This document shows, piece after piece, positions 52,211 to 62,944 of a stretch of 64,000 nucleotides of DNA (its first letter is position 1; every line of letters begins with the position of its first letter). The notes beneath the pieces are model-generated. The model saw only the letters and a list, made by a program, of their open reading frames with translations, had not been told where the DNA came from and searched no databases. Origin of the DNA: Amorphophallus konjac (lineage: Eukaryota > Streptophyta > Magnoliopsida > Alismatales > Araceae). Location: assembly GCA_022559845.1 (NCBI GenBank), contig CM040118.1, positions 441,438,053 through 441,502,052 of the forward strand, in the 5' to 3' direction. Position numbers and translations under genes: made by a program.

Positions 52211-53626
52211 TGTTGTGCATCCCTTTAGTTTTGATGATGACAAAGGATATGTGTGATTAATCTATTTTAATAACACAACACATGCAAGATTGATTGATTG
52301 CGTCTTCACATGATGGATGTGTCCAATTCAATGCAAATCTGATAGTTCAAGTTATTTCAGGTTTACTGAAGTACTAATGAAATCAACAAATCAGAAGAAA
52401 TGTCAAAGGTTGCTTGTCGACCAGAGAAGTGGTCATTGTCGACCAACGAATCCAATCAAACACAGCTCAAGTCATTTTTCCTCTGTACGCGCTCTGGTTG
52501 TCGACCAGAGCCCTGCTCGTTGTCGACCACGGAACAGACAGAGCATCAGACAGAACTGCCAGTCATCTGGACATTGCCCCTTGTCGACCAGCGACAGGGC
52601 TATTGTCAACAATGAGCGATACGAGCATCAGCCTAAAGAACTAGCCGTCTGGACACTGCTCATTGTCGACCAGAGACAGGGTCGTTGTCGACCATAAGCG
52701 GTATAGCGTCCAGAACCGAATTCCAACCGAATTCAGTTTCGGTTCCTTGAAACCTGCAGGTTGTTGTTGCAGGTTGTTGGGCTGTTCAGAGGATAAGATT
52801 CCGCACGGGATTCAAGGAGAGAATCTTGCTAAGAACCGGTCAAACCTTTTTAAGATTCTATTTAATCTTCTCCCTGGTTTTTAGCGAGTAACCCAACAGG
52901 TTTGCACTTGCGCGGGAAACAGCTCCGGGTTTGATAAGAACTGGTGCAAAAAGGAGAAGAAGACAGGGAACTGAATAGGGGAACACAGAGTAGAAGAAAA
53001 AGAAAGGATACACTCACGAAGATACTCTGAAAAAGGAAAGAAGGAGTGGCTCTTCAGAAATCACAAAGACTGCACAAGACCGAAGGCATCTTCATTGCTG
53101 CAGAAGAAAAGACCGACTCAAGACAAGCAAGACTCCAGCAGCGTCGCAGCTGAAGGCAATCGTCTGGAAGTTCAACAGGGAGTCTATTCTTGTTATCTGC
53201 AGTCCCAGGCTGAACTCTTTTCTTTGATTCAAACGCTCTTGTTCAGTCCTGTTGCATTTTTTATTCTTTTCATTACATCAAGTGTCAAGCTGTGAGGCAG
53301 CGGGTACAAGCTGTGTGTCAGCAGGAAGAAGCTGTGTATCAGCGGTGTATTGGTTGAGATCAGGAGTTCTCATTTAGTGAAGCCTTGCTCAAGTTGAGCA
53401 AGGGGTGGACGTAAGTCTCGGGAAGAGACTGAACCACCTAAAAATCCTGTCTTGTGGTTTTGCTTGTGGTGTGTGTTCTTCTTATTGCTTGCTGTCACGG
53501 TAGTTATCAGTTTTATCTTTGCAACCCATAGTTTGCTTAAGGTCTAGTCGATCTTTGGTTTATAAATCTAAAAAGGGGCTAGATCTATTCACCCCCCCTC
53601 TAGATCTATTCAGTCCGTACTCAACA
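52211..53626 (+). repeat. Element D 3' LTR
   Basis: 1416 bp, same ends as the 5' LTR, followed by TSD gggtt. GTCGACC pair array at 52416-52693, hairpins at 53384-53438. Confidence 0.95.
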
Positions 53627-53631
53627 GGGTT

Positions 53632-53717
53632 GACTGGAACAAGACAACGACGATTCTACAGTAGGAAAGAGAATCCTACTTCAAGCAAGAAAACTCATGG
53701 CTATCTCATAACATGGC
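53632..53717 (-). repeat. Element C 5' LTR, middle piece
   Basis: Homologous to about 24786-24872 of the left C LTR (GACGATT..TAGTAGGAAAGAGAAT, CTCATAAC). It bridges the insertions of D and F. Confidence 0.88.
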
Positions 53718-55957
53718 TGATGTGACACCACCTTGGGGGTGATAGTCACAAGACCGAAGACCCCTCGGACCTAGCAAGCAAGCAATGCAACAGACCGGCA
53801 ACTTCACTCGAGCGGACTCACCCGCTTGGCGTGCACCCGGGTCCGTAGGTGGACCGGCCATGGGGATGAGGGTCCGAGGTTGGACCTTGAGATTCCAGGG
53901 GGTTGGCTAGCTTAAGATTGAACCCCCAAGGGTCCCGAGATGCCCACTCTCGCAGGCGGCCAGCATGCTGAGGGTGTGGGATATAATGGCTCTCTCACAA
54001 CTTGCCCGCGGTAGTCGCTCAATTATAAGCAAATTCTGGTATCGGGCACTCTCTTACTGCCGACGGAGCAACCAAAAACAATAATAAACTAAGAAATTAA
54101 GGGCCAGCAATGAGAAGTGTTTTGAAGCTCACCTGATCGGCGTGAATACACCGATCCCGGTCGGAGACGAGGGCGAGCGGGGAAGCGTGGGCTTTCCCGC
54201 ACGCCGCGCCGATGAAACTTCAACCTGAAATATAGTGGGTTACAACACTACACCTCCCGCAGGAGGGGGATCTCGGGGTGGGGGTTAAGAGATTTACAAT
54301 CAAATACTACCTCCACACAGGGAGGGGCGCTAAGCCGGCCATGCGGGGTGGGGAAACTATGATAGAAAAACTAAGTTGCCGAGCTTCGTCGGTTCTGCCG
54401 GCTTCAAGAACAGCTTGACAGGTAGTTGATGTCGGCGCCTCCATGGGCTCAGCTGAGTTCCAAATTCTTCAAAAGAGGTGCCAAAACTTTCCAGACTGAC
54501 TCAGGATGTCGCCTGAATTTTCTTGGAATTTCGTGACGATGTCTCTGGCCGGGGCAAAGCCTGGAACAGGGCTGGTCTTTGCTGGTTCTGGTTGCTCTCA
54601 GGGTGATGCTACTGGAAGATGGGGGAGCCACGAACTCTCCTGTACTCTGTTAGAGGCAAGACGAGTACCGTTGCGATCGTGGTCGAGTCTTCTTTCCGTC
54701 GAGACCAACGGCGCCGTCGGCAAATGTTGGAACTGATCGTGAGGGCCCGAGCAATAGGGATGTGTCGGTTCTGGCTTGGGAAAATTGACCTAACGCACAT
54801 TGAATGGAAAATTTGTAACTTTTGATGCCGAGGTCCAAACTTAGCTCTGCTTCTTGGGGATGGGATAAGACTTGAATGAGAATCCCTCAGCCAAGTTTCA
54901 TGCCCAGATCTGCAAGGGAGTGGCCATGGATGAACTTGATCTGGAGCTCTAGTTCTCTGCCTGAGTGATTCTGCGCAGTCGCGGAAGAATTGCTCTCACG
55001 GGTAACTCGGTGCTTGGACGAAGATGAAACCACCTTGGCTGCGAAGCTGACTAGACGACAAGTCCAACGGTATATGGTATGCCTCCTAAAGCTTCTTTGT
55101 GATGACATGGCTGCCTCATAAATTCTCTGGTACTCTGCTGCCTACGAGCTGGGAATAGGCTGATGGTGTAGGGTTGTGTGTATGAGAGTGGGATGGCCAA
55201 GGGAAGCAATGGGAAATGGGGAGGGAGACCAGGGTAGGAAGGGGGTGTTGGGGAGGGGTGAGGGGCAGCCAGCAAGGGAGAGAGATTCAAATTTGGTCTA
55301 GGGTTTGAGCCCCTTCAGCCTTGGGGAGATGGAAGGGTGCTTGGGAAAGGGTAGTGGGTGGTTGGGGGTTGGAGGGTGGCTTGGATATTGGTGGGTTCTA
55401 CCTTGGGGGTTGGGGGGACTTGAATGAGTGTATGGGGAAGGGGGGATATTAATGAAGAGTGAATGGAGAGGAGAGAGAAGCAATTTCAAAATTTGGGGGT
55501 GGGAAGAGAGAGAGAGATAGTGTGTGTGAGAGAGAGGGGAATCCACCCCTTACAGAGAGAGAGGGAGAGAGAGAAGGAGAATACACTCCAATTGCACTAG
55601 AACACTCAATTTTTGATTGACCAAAAGATTACATATGAGGGAGTGGGGTGGCCTATTTATAGGCACTCATATTTTCTTAGGACTAAAATGACCCTGACTA
55701 ATCAACTAATGACCAAAGTAGTCCAAGGTAGTGTGCCCCTTAGACTGCTTAATTAATCACATGACTCAAGACTTAGGTAAATGACCCTTATACCTAGGTA
55801 CCGGACTCAAATAAAGAGAAAATTACATAGTTTATGACTCAAATAAAATATGAAAATTACATGGATTGACTCAAAAAAATATGGAGAACATAATGGAGCA
55901 AACCGATGATCCATCAGAGCTTCGCAAAAAGTGGAGGGGTAAGTGATGCCCCCATCA
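53718..55957 (-). repeat. Element F 3' LTR (left copy)
   Basis: About 2240 bp, with a TATA box on the minus strand (55654-55661, within a GCCTAT/ATAGGC palindrome), GA-rich leader tracts (55500-55580) and a G-rich middle. It aligns along its length with the right copy. Confidence 0.9.
55654..55661 (-). promoter_or_regulatory. TATA box of LTR F (left copy)
   Basis: TATAAATA on the minus strand; the right copy is at 60739-60746. The latter, in the 5' LTR, would drive the element's transcript. Confidence 0.65.
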
Positions 55958-56187
55958 TACCCCCGGGGTGGGGAGAACTCGACCCCATCGAGTATGGGTC
56001 CACCGGGGAAGTGGTACACCAAATGCAGCCCCGAGTGAGCCACGATCTCCAAACTCAACCCCGCGTCCATGGCCGGGGGATGGCACTTCAGCTTCACAAA
56101 GTGGCATTGACACACCCTCATGCTGGCAATGATACCTTGCTTGCCTAGTATTGCCTCCGTGTGCACACGTCGGGCTCTTAGGCTGAT
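55958..56187 (-). other. Element F 3' untranslated end and polypurine tract
   Basis: Short non-coding stretch. On the minus strand CTCCCCACCCCGGGGGTA lies next to the 3' LTR; the GGGGGTA part is the likely plus-strand primer. Confidence 0.5.
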
Positions 56188-58743
56188 TTATGGTAGCTCT
56201 CCGGGGGTGTCCCTCTTAAAGGAAGGTATACGCTCAAAGCACTCACTAGGATCCACCGCGGTGCCCATATTGGGTGTCGGATCTGCCATGTGGGAAATGG
56301 GGTAAATCCCAAAACCCATCGGTAAGTCCAACCCGTAAGCCGGGTTGCCAAAGCCACTCAGAACTTGGCAAGGTCCAAGTCCTCGTGCCCTCAAATTGGA
56401 GGTGACCCTAGGGTAGAGCCACTCCAAAGTCATTATCGCCAAGTTGCCAACTTGAAATTCCAAGTGGTGCTCGTGACCTTTTGCCCACTTCTTGTGATTC
56501 TCACCGCTCGTTGCTTGATGTTTGCTTGGATGCATATGACATGCACTATGATGCAGTGTGAGTGGGAAATGTGTGGTATGCAAAGGTGGTCCAGGACAAC
56601 CACATATAGACCTATCGTGCATTGATGTTATGAAGACTTTGAATGATTTGGGAGGACCGGGGCATCCATAGGTGTCCCTCTTATGCGTGGGTGTGATAAA
56701 TGCTGGAGGACCCGGACATCCATGAAAGCTCCTAGCATACATAAGACCAATGCTGAATCGGGGAGGACCGTTACACCCAAATAGGGACCACTCATGCTTC
56801 CTTCTTGACATGTGGGTGATGTGAATGAATGGACCCGACTTTCTAATCATGCCAAGTGGTGTGTTGTGCCAAGACTTATGCACTCATATTCCAAAGAAGA
56901 CTTCCATGGGTATAGGTGTAGGACGGCCTTTGAACTTCCATGTGAAAGGGTCGAAGGGGACTAGGAAGGTGGGAATTATGGAGAGGGGCTCTTCCTTGCT
57001 TCCTAGGCGTATGTTGCCTATGGCGACGGTTCCCTTGGTGTGGCTCGAGTCTTTGAAGAGGTGGACTTGGTCCAACATGGTTGGTTGGGGTAGGGAAAGG
57101 TAGGTTGTGGGTAAGGTGGGTGGGTCACATGGGTAATTTGGCTCCCATTGGAAGGGATCAAAGGGGTAGTGGATTGGGATTCCTAGGGAGAAGTGCTCTA
57201 TGTCCTCAAGGTCTTCACAAGGTGGGTCATCCTTATCTATTGGGATGATTGGGCCGATGTAGTGAGCGGGTGGGTTGGCCAATGTCCTTGGCATCTCAAT
57301 GGTAGGGGAGTGGACCGAGATGGGTTCTTCCACCATGGGGAGAAGGAAAAGGAGGTCGCTAGTGTAGCAACCAGTAGTGCAAACCGAGGTGATAGACCCG
57401 ACACATGGGTAGATGAGGTCAAGGCTCTCGGGTCGGTCCACCCATAGGGTCAATAAGCAAGTTAGCTCAAGCTGCCATTGTAGGCCTTTGATGAGATCAT
57501 CAAAACCCTCTACCTCATAGTAGGTTTGGATTGTGGTGTGATAGGAGTGGATGGGCACATTTTGGGATTGGTGTCCCAAGGGTGAGAGATGTGGGGGTGA
57601 GCTAGGAATGGTGGGTCCTATTTTGAGCCTTTGGAGTATGGACTCATTCATGGTGAGGGTGTGTGGCTCTTGAGGATCTGGACTAGGAGGGGTGGGTGAG
57701 ATGCGTGGTTCTTGGATTTTCTTTATGGTGGGCGGTGGATCTGGATTGGCATCCATCTCCGCTTGGTTGGGTGTATGGGCCATGCGTTCCTCTACCAAAG
57801 GGTTGGGATGGTCATTTGGGGTTGGGGTGGTGGTGGCCGGCGCATGGTGCACCCGAGATGGTGAGCAAGGTTGAACTTGGGTTGGGTTTGGTAGGGGAAG
57901 TAGCGGAGGCCTTGGTTGGGGTTGGATTGGAGTAGGGAGAGGGAGATGGGTGGGTTGAGGGGGTTTGAGGGAATTGGCCTTGGGAGGATTGTCCCTTTTG
58001 GGGGACATTGTAAGGGTAGTGGTGGCCGGGGTGGGAGCGGTTTCAACCACTATGGGCATCGAAGGATGCTTCTTAGTGGGGCATTGCCTGGCGATGTGTC
58101 CCAATTGGTGACACCTATAACATTCTGGCTCGTACTCACCCGTGGTTGTCTCATTCACTTCTATCTCCATAGGGCCTTTTCCTTTTTGAGAAGGGGTAAG
58201 GTGAGGGGTGGAGGTGGAGGTGGGGGCCAAAGGGGCTTGAGTAAGGTGGGTTGTGGAATTGGGTTTTGGTTGCATTGTGGGTAATTGGGGAATTGGAGTC
58301 TTGGGTTGGCCGAGTGGGGATGGTGGAGTTGAAGTGCTCCTTGGGTTTTGGTGATCCGAGTAGAAGGGAGAAGGTCGGGGAGTGTAGACTTTCCTAAGTT
58401 CGACTTTCATATTTTCCCATGTGTTAATAGGCTCTTGCCTCATCACCTTCCTTAATCGTTCAACGAGCTGCCACCTATCCTCGGCATGGCGCACAAGCCG
58501 ACTCTTGGCAAGGTAGATTCTCATGGGTTCAGTCATTGGAGTCCTCCTAAATTATTTGTCCATGTTTTCTTCCCACTCTAGATATGCACTACGGTGGTAC
58601 CCGTCAAAGATAAGGTCCTCAAATAGGACAATGTACAAAGGGGTGTCAATCGGACCCTTGTGGAGGGTTGAGTGGGACAGATGTGACCAATATGAAGTAG
58701 CCATGCTAGTGGGCAAGGTTGATGCACCGGGAGATGAATGCAA
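56188..58743 (-). pseudogene. gag: Element F gag with integrase-tail remnant
   Basis: One minus-strand frame with stops at 58552-58554 and 56884-56886. The first part has a gypsy-type Gag start (IFDGYHRSAYLEWEENMDK, then WENMKVELRKVYTP). A Pro/Thr/Ser-rich linker and a zinc knuckle CYRCHQLGHIARQC follow (about 58085-58130), then a long Pro-rich region. After the second stop come four GCxGPP repeats (56580-56800) and a segment (EFQVGNLAIMTLEWLYPRVTSNLRARGLGPCQVL...NPAYGLDLP) that resembles the C-terminal end of Ty3/gypsy integrase. Protease, reverse transcriptase and RNase H are absent, so a large deletion joined gag to the pol end. Confidence 0.7.
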
Positions 58744-58786
58744 ATGCGCCCTAGGACCAACTTATGGAGAGACAAGTTATGAATTT

Positions 58787-58798
58787 GCTATAATACCA
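58787..58798 (-). promoter_or_regulatory. Degenerate primer binding site, element F
   Basis: On the minus strand TGGTATTATAGC, three mismatches from the iMet site TGGTATCAGAGC, two bases inside the LTR at 58801. The same 2-base offset is seen in element C. Confidence 0.6.
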
Positions 58799-58800
58799 CT

Positions 58801-61069
58801 TGATGTGACACCACCTTGGGGGTGATAGTCACAAGACCGAAGACGCCTCAGACCTAGGAAGCAAGCAATGCAACGGACCGGCAACTTCACTCGAGTCGAC
58901 TCACCCGCTTGGCGCGCACCCGGGTCCGTAGGTGGACTGGCTATGGGGATGAGGGTCCGAAGTTGGACCTTGAGATTCTTAAGATTGAACTCCCAAGGGT
59001 CCCGGGATGCCCACTCTTGCAGGCGGCAAGCACGTCGAGGGCGTGGGATATAATGGCTCTCTCGCAACTTGCCCACGGTAGTCACTCAAATATAAGTAAA
59101 TTCGGGATCGGGCACTCTCTTACCGCCGACGGAGCAACCAAAAACAATACTAAACTAAGCAAGTAAGGGCCAGAAATGAGAAGTGTTCTGAAGCTCACCT
59201 GATCGGCGTGAATACACCGATCCCGGTCGGAGACGAGGGCGAGCAGGGAAGTGTGGGCTTGCCCACACGCCACACCGATAAAGCTTCAACCTGAAATATA
59301 GTGAGTTACAACACTACACCTCTCGCAGGAGGGGGATCTCGGGGTGGGGGTTAAGAGATTTACAATCAAATACTACCTCTACGTAGAGAGGGACTGTAAG
59401 CCGGCCAGGCGGGGTGGGGAAACTACGATAGAAAAACCGAGTTGCTGAGCTTTGTCGGTTCTACCGGCTTCAGGAACAGCTTGACATGTAGTTGATGTCG
59501 GTACCTCCATGGGCTCAGCTGAGTTCTGAACTAGTCAAAACAGGTGCCAAAACTTTCTAGACTGACCTAGGATGTCGCCTTAATTTTCTTGGAATTTTGT
59601 GACGATGTCGCTGGCCGGGGCAAAGCCTGGAACAGGGCTGGTCTTCGCTGGTTCTGGTTGCTCTCGAGGTGATGCTGCTGGAAGATGGGGGTGCCACGAA
59701 CTGTCCCGTACTCTGTTGGAGGAAAGATGGGTGCCGTTACGATCATGGTCGAGTCTTCATTCCGTCTAGACCAACGGCACCGTCGGCAGATGTCGGAGCT
59801 GATCGTGAGGGCCCGAACAACAGGGATGTGTCAGTTCTGGCTTGGGAAAACTAACCTGACGCACTTGGAATGGAAAATTTGTAACTTTTGATGCCGCGGT
59901 CCAAACTTAGCTCTGCTTCTTGGGGATGGAAGAGGACTTGAAAGAAAAGCCCTCAGCCAAGTTTCGCGCCCAGATCTGCAAGGGAGTGGCCGTGGTCAAA
60001 CTTGATCTGGAGCTCTGGTTCTCTGCCTGAGTGGTTCAGCGCAGTCAAGGAACAATCGCTCTCACAGGCAGCTCGGTGCTTGGATGAAGATGAACTACAT
60101 CGGCTACGAAGCTGACTGGACGACGATTCCAACGGTATATGGTACACCTCATGACGCTTCTTGGTGATGATGTGGCAGCCTCAGAAAGTCACTAGTACTC
60201 TGCAGCCTGCGAGCTGGGAATAGGTTGATGGTGTAGGGTTGTGTGTATGAGGGTGGGATGGCCAAGGGAAGCAATGGGAAGTGGGGAGGGCGACCAGGGT
60301 AGGAAGGGGGTGTTGGGGAGGGGTGAGGGGAGCCAGCAAGGGAGGGAGATTAAAATTTGGCCTAGGGTTGGAGCCCCTTCATCCTTGGGGAGATGGAAGG
60401 GTGCTTGGGAAAGGGTAGTGGGTGGTTGGGGGTTGGAGGGTGGCTTGGAGATTGGTGGGTTCTACCTTGGGGGTTGGGGGGACTTGAATGAGTGGATGGG
60501 GAAGGGGGGATATTAATGAAGAGTGAATGAGGAGGAGAGAGAAGCAATTTCAAAATTTGGGGGTGGGAAGAGAGAGAGGGGGGGACCCCATAGAGAGAGA
60601 GAGAGAGTAAGTGAGAGAGAGGGGAATCCACCCCTTAGAGAGAGAGAGGGAGAGAGAGAAGGAGAATCCACTCCAATTGCACTAGAACACTCGATTTTTT
60701 ATTGACCAAAAGATTACATATGAGGGAGTGGGGTGGCCTATTTATAGGCACTCATATTTTCCTAAGACTAAAAGGACCCTAACTAAGCAACTAATGACCA
60801 AAGTAGTCCAAGGGAGTGTGCCCCTGGGCCAAGCCCACTAGTTGGGCCCATTAGACTGCTTAATTAATCACATGACTCAAGACTTAGGTAAATGACCCTT
60901 ATACCTAGGTACCGGACTCAAATAAAGGGAAAATTACATAGTTTATGATTCAAATAAAATATGAAAATTACATGGATTGACTCAAAAAAAATATGGAGAA
61001 CACAATGGAGCAAACCGACGATCCATCAGAGCTTCGCAAAAAGTGGAGGGGTAAGTGATGCCCCCATTA
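58801..61069 (-). repeat. Element F 5' LTR (right copy)
   Basis: About 2270 bp. It differs from the left copy by scattered changes and small indels (for example a GGGCCCA-containing insertion near 60830). GA tracts at 60575-60665, TATA at 60739-60746. Confidence 0.9.
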
Positions 61070-61074
61070 GTGGC

Positions 61075-62939
61075 CATAGCCCTCATAGGACATCAATAGA
61101 TATCCACGGGAACGGCAAACCACAAGGTCAAGCCGAGGCACTTGTAAACCAACACATCGGGAAACGACACGCAGGAATTTAGCGGAGGAACATAATCTGG
61201 CGGTCATAGAATGAGCCGCTAGGGGACTGTAGCGGTTAAGGATTAAGCCACTAAACCCACTCAACCCTGAACCGACCTATTCGGACAAACCACCAAAGCG
61301 GTCTAATATAGACCCGCCACACGGACTAGGCTGTCCAAGGGACAACCGCCACACTAACTGCCCTAAGATAAAGACCTAAGTCAAACTACATGTAGCGGCA
61401 TTAGAAAGGTGTGCTACAGTGAAGAAACGCATGAAGGTTGGGCCGCCAAGGCCAACTGACTTAAATTCTTGACTACGTCTAAAACCACGATAACATGAAT
61501 ACCGAGGCAGATCACAAGCCGCCGAGACCATCCCCTCAAGACGAGAACTCAAGGGAGGCCACTCACATGCGGGGGAACCCCACCGCACTCACACCAATAC
61601 ACAGTGACTCGATCGAGCGTAACACAAAGCCCGGGACACACATCCCTATGGGCACACTAATCGACGTAACACGACACCTCTCGACACCCCAGAAACACGG
61701 ACACGGAACCCACAGGGTGTCCGGGACACTCGCGAGGCAATAGGTCGGTCATTGGGTCTCAACCGGACCGACCAGGACTCAAAACGAACAAAAATAGAGA
61801 ATTCCGATTGACCAGGCCCCTGGGGTCGGTCGACCGAACCTGTGGGGTCGGTCGACTGGACCAACAGTCGGACCCAACACGGTCCACGGGCAACCGTCGG
61901 TCGACCGGCCCATCCGGTCCGGTCGACCGGTCACGGCGAAAAATCGGCCAAACCCTAACCTCTGGCCCCGATTCCATGCCCCGTTCGATTCCGATCGAAG
62001 GGGTAAACATCCATGATGAGAATACCAACCTTCCACACTCTGGAAGGGATCAAAACAACGCACAAATGGCTTGAAATGGGTAATTCCACTGAATTGACCC
62101 TAAATGAGTCACCGGGGTTCCCGGGCTCGTACCGGCCCCAAATGACAACCAATCGACACAAAAATAGCGGATCTGGAATGCTGGCATTCCAGGGGTTCGA
62201 TTGATACCAACTGATCTAAAAATCATCGATGTTTTTTGGCGAAGCCTGCAAACACCCCAAAAGCATGATTTTACCCCAACAAGACAAAACCCACTCGTAT
62301 GCTCACCATTCGACGTGAAACTTTGAGGGGACGTAGAGGAGAAGTAGAGCTTCTGTCTCCCTACCTCCACCGATGATTCCGTGCACTGTAGTGACTAAAC
62401 CACGTCGAAAATGCCAAATCAATGAACCGCGCCATCTCGGAATCCACCGAGGGATCGCGTCTCGCCACGCTCAAACCGTCGCCCCATTCTGCGTCCCGAT
62501 CACTCCATCGCGTCTCCGCCTCGGCCAGCTCTCCACGGTCACGCGCGCCGCGTTAAACGGCCCAGAGACGAGAGAGAACGAGGGAGAGAAGGAGATGAGA
62601 GAAATGAGGAAGGAGAGAGGGGGTTGAGGGTTACATAGAAGAAATTAGGAAATTTTCTTAATTTCTGAAAATTCTAATTTTTGTGTCGAAAATCCACTAA
62701 TTTATAAAAATACGTAAAAATAGCCGAAACGATCCTCTCAAAGAGTACATCGCTGCTGTAACGTCCTCGAGTCGATGAACTAAGAAATAAACTCACCGCA
62801 TGGTTCCGTAATTTGTACGAGAGAAAAACCCACACGGATCGTAAAACTCAACTCAGGACCCACAAAAATGATCTGAAACCCTCCAATAAGGATCCAAAAG
62901 ACCTAATAAGAATCTGATAAGAATCCATGGCATTACAGG
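61075..62939 (-). repeat. Element C 5' LTR, last piece
   Basis: Homologous to about 24873-26615 of the left copy, from CATAGCCCTCATAGGACATC to the end GGCATTACA, followed by TSD ggaga. Short deletions and insertions separate the copies. Confidence 0.88.
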
Positions 62940-62944
62940 AGAAG

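Larger units (their letters stand above)
30329..53626 (+). mobile_element. Element D: Sirevirus (Ty1/copia) with gag, pol and envelope-like ORF
   Basis: LTRs of 1416 bp each, TSD gggtt on both sides, iMet primer site, polypurine tract. Without nested element E it is about 11.8 kb, a usual Sirevirus size. Gag, protease, integrase, reverse transcriptase, RNase H and an envelope-like ORF are all recognisable. Known breaks: TAA between gag and pol, TAG at 35421, TAG at 40214 and the E insertion at 40217-40221. The two LTRs differ at only about 15-20 positions by eye (a little over 1%), so insertion was recent. Confidence 0.95.
53718..61069 (-). mobile_element. Element F: Ty3/gypsy gag element with most of pol deleted, minus strand
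   Basis: LTRs of about 2.25 kb begin TGATGTGACACC and end CATCA or CATTA on the plus strand. The TSD is atggc (53713-53717) against gtggc (61070-61074). The intact C sequence (around 24868) reads acgtggc, so one copy carries a CpG-type transition. Internal DNA of 2.84 kb codes a gag pseudogene and an integrase-tail remnant on the minus strand. The primer site is degenerate. Confidence 0.88.
23076..62939 (-). mobile_element. Element C: large LTR, non-coding (LARD-like) element, minus strand, interrupted by D and F
   Basis: LTRs of about 3.5-3.65 kb surround only 2 kb of internal DNA without a protein. Flanking duplication ggaga (23071-23075 and 62940-62944) is exact. On the minus strand it has an iMet primer site, a polypurine tract and LTR ends TGTAATGCC...CGTCACA. 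The right LTR (5' LTR of the element) is split by D and F. It resembles large retrotransposon derivatives; PPT and LTR start are in the style of Tekay/Del-type Ty3/gypsy elements, but the parent family is not proven. Confidence 0.85.
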
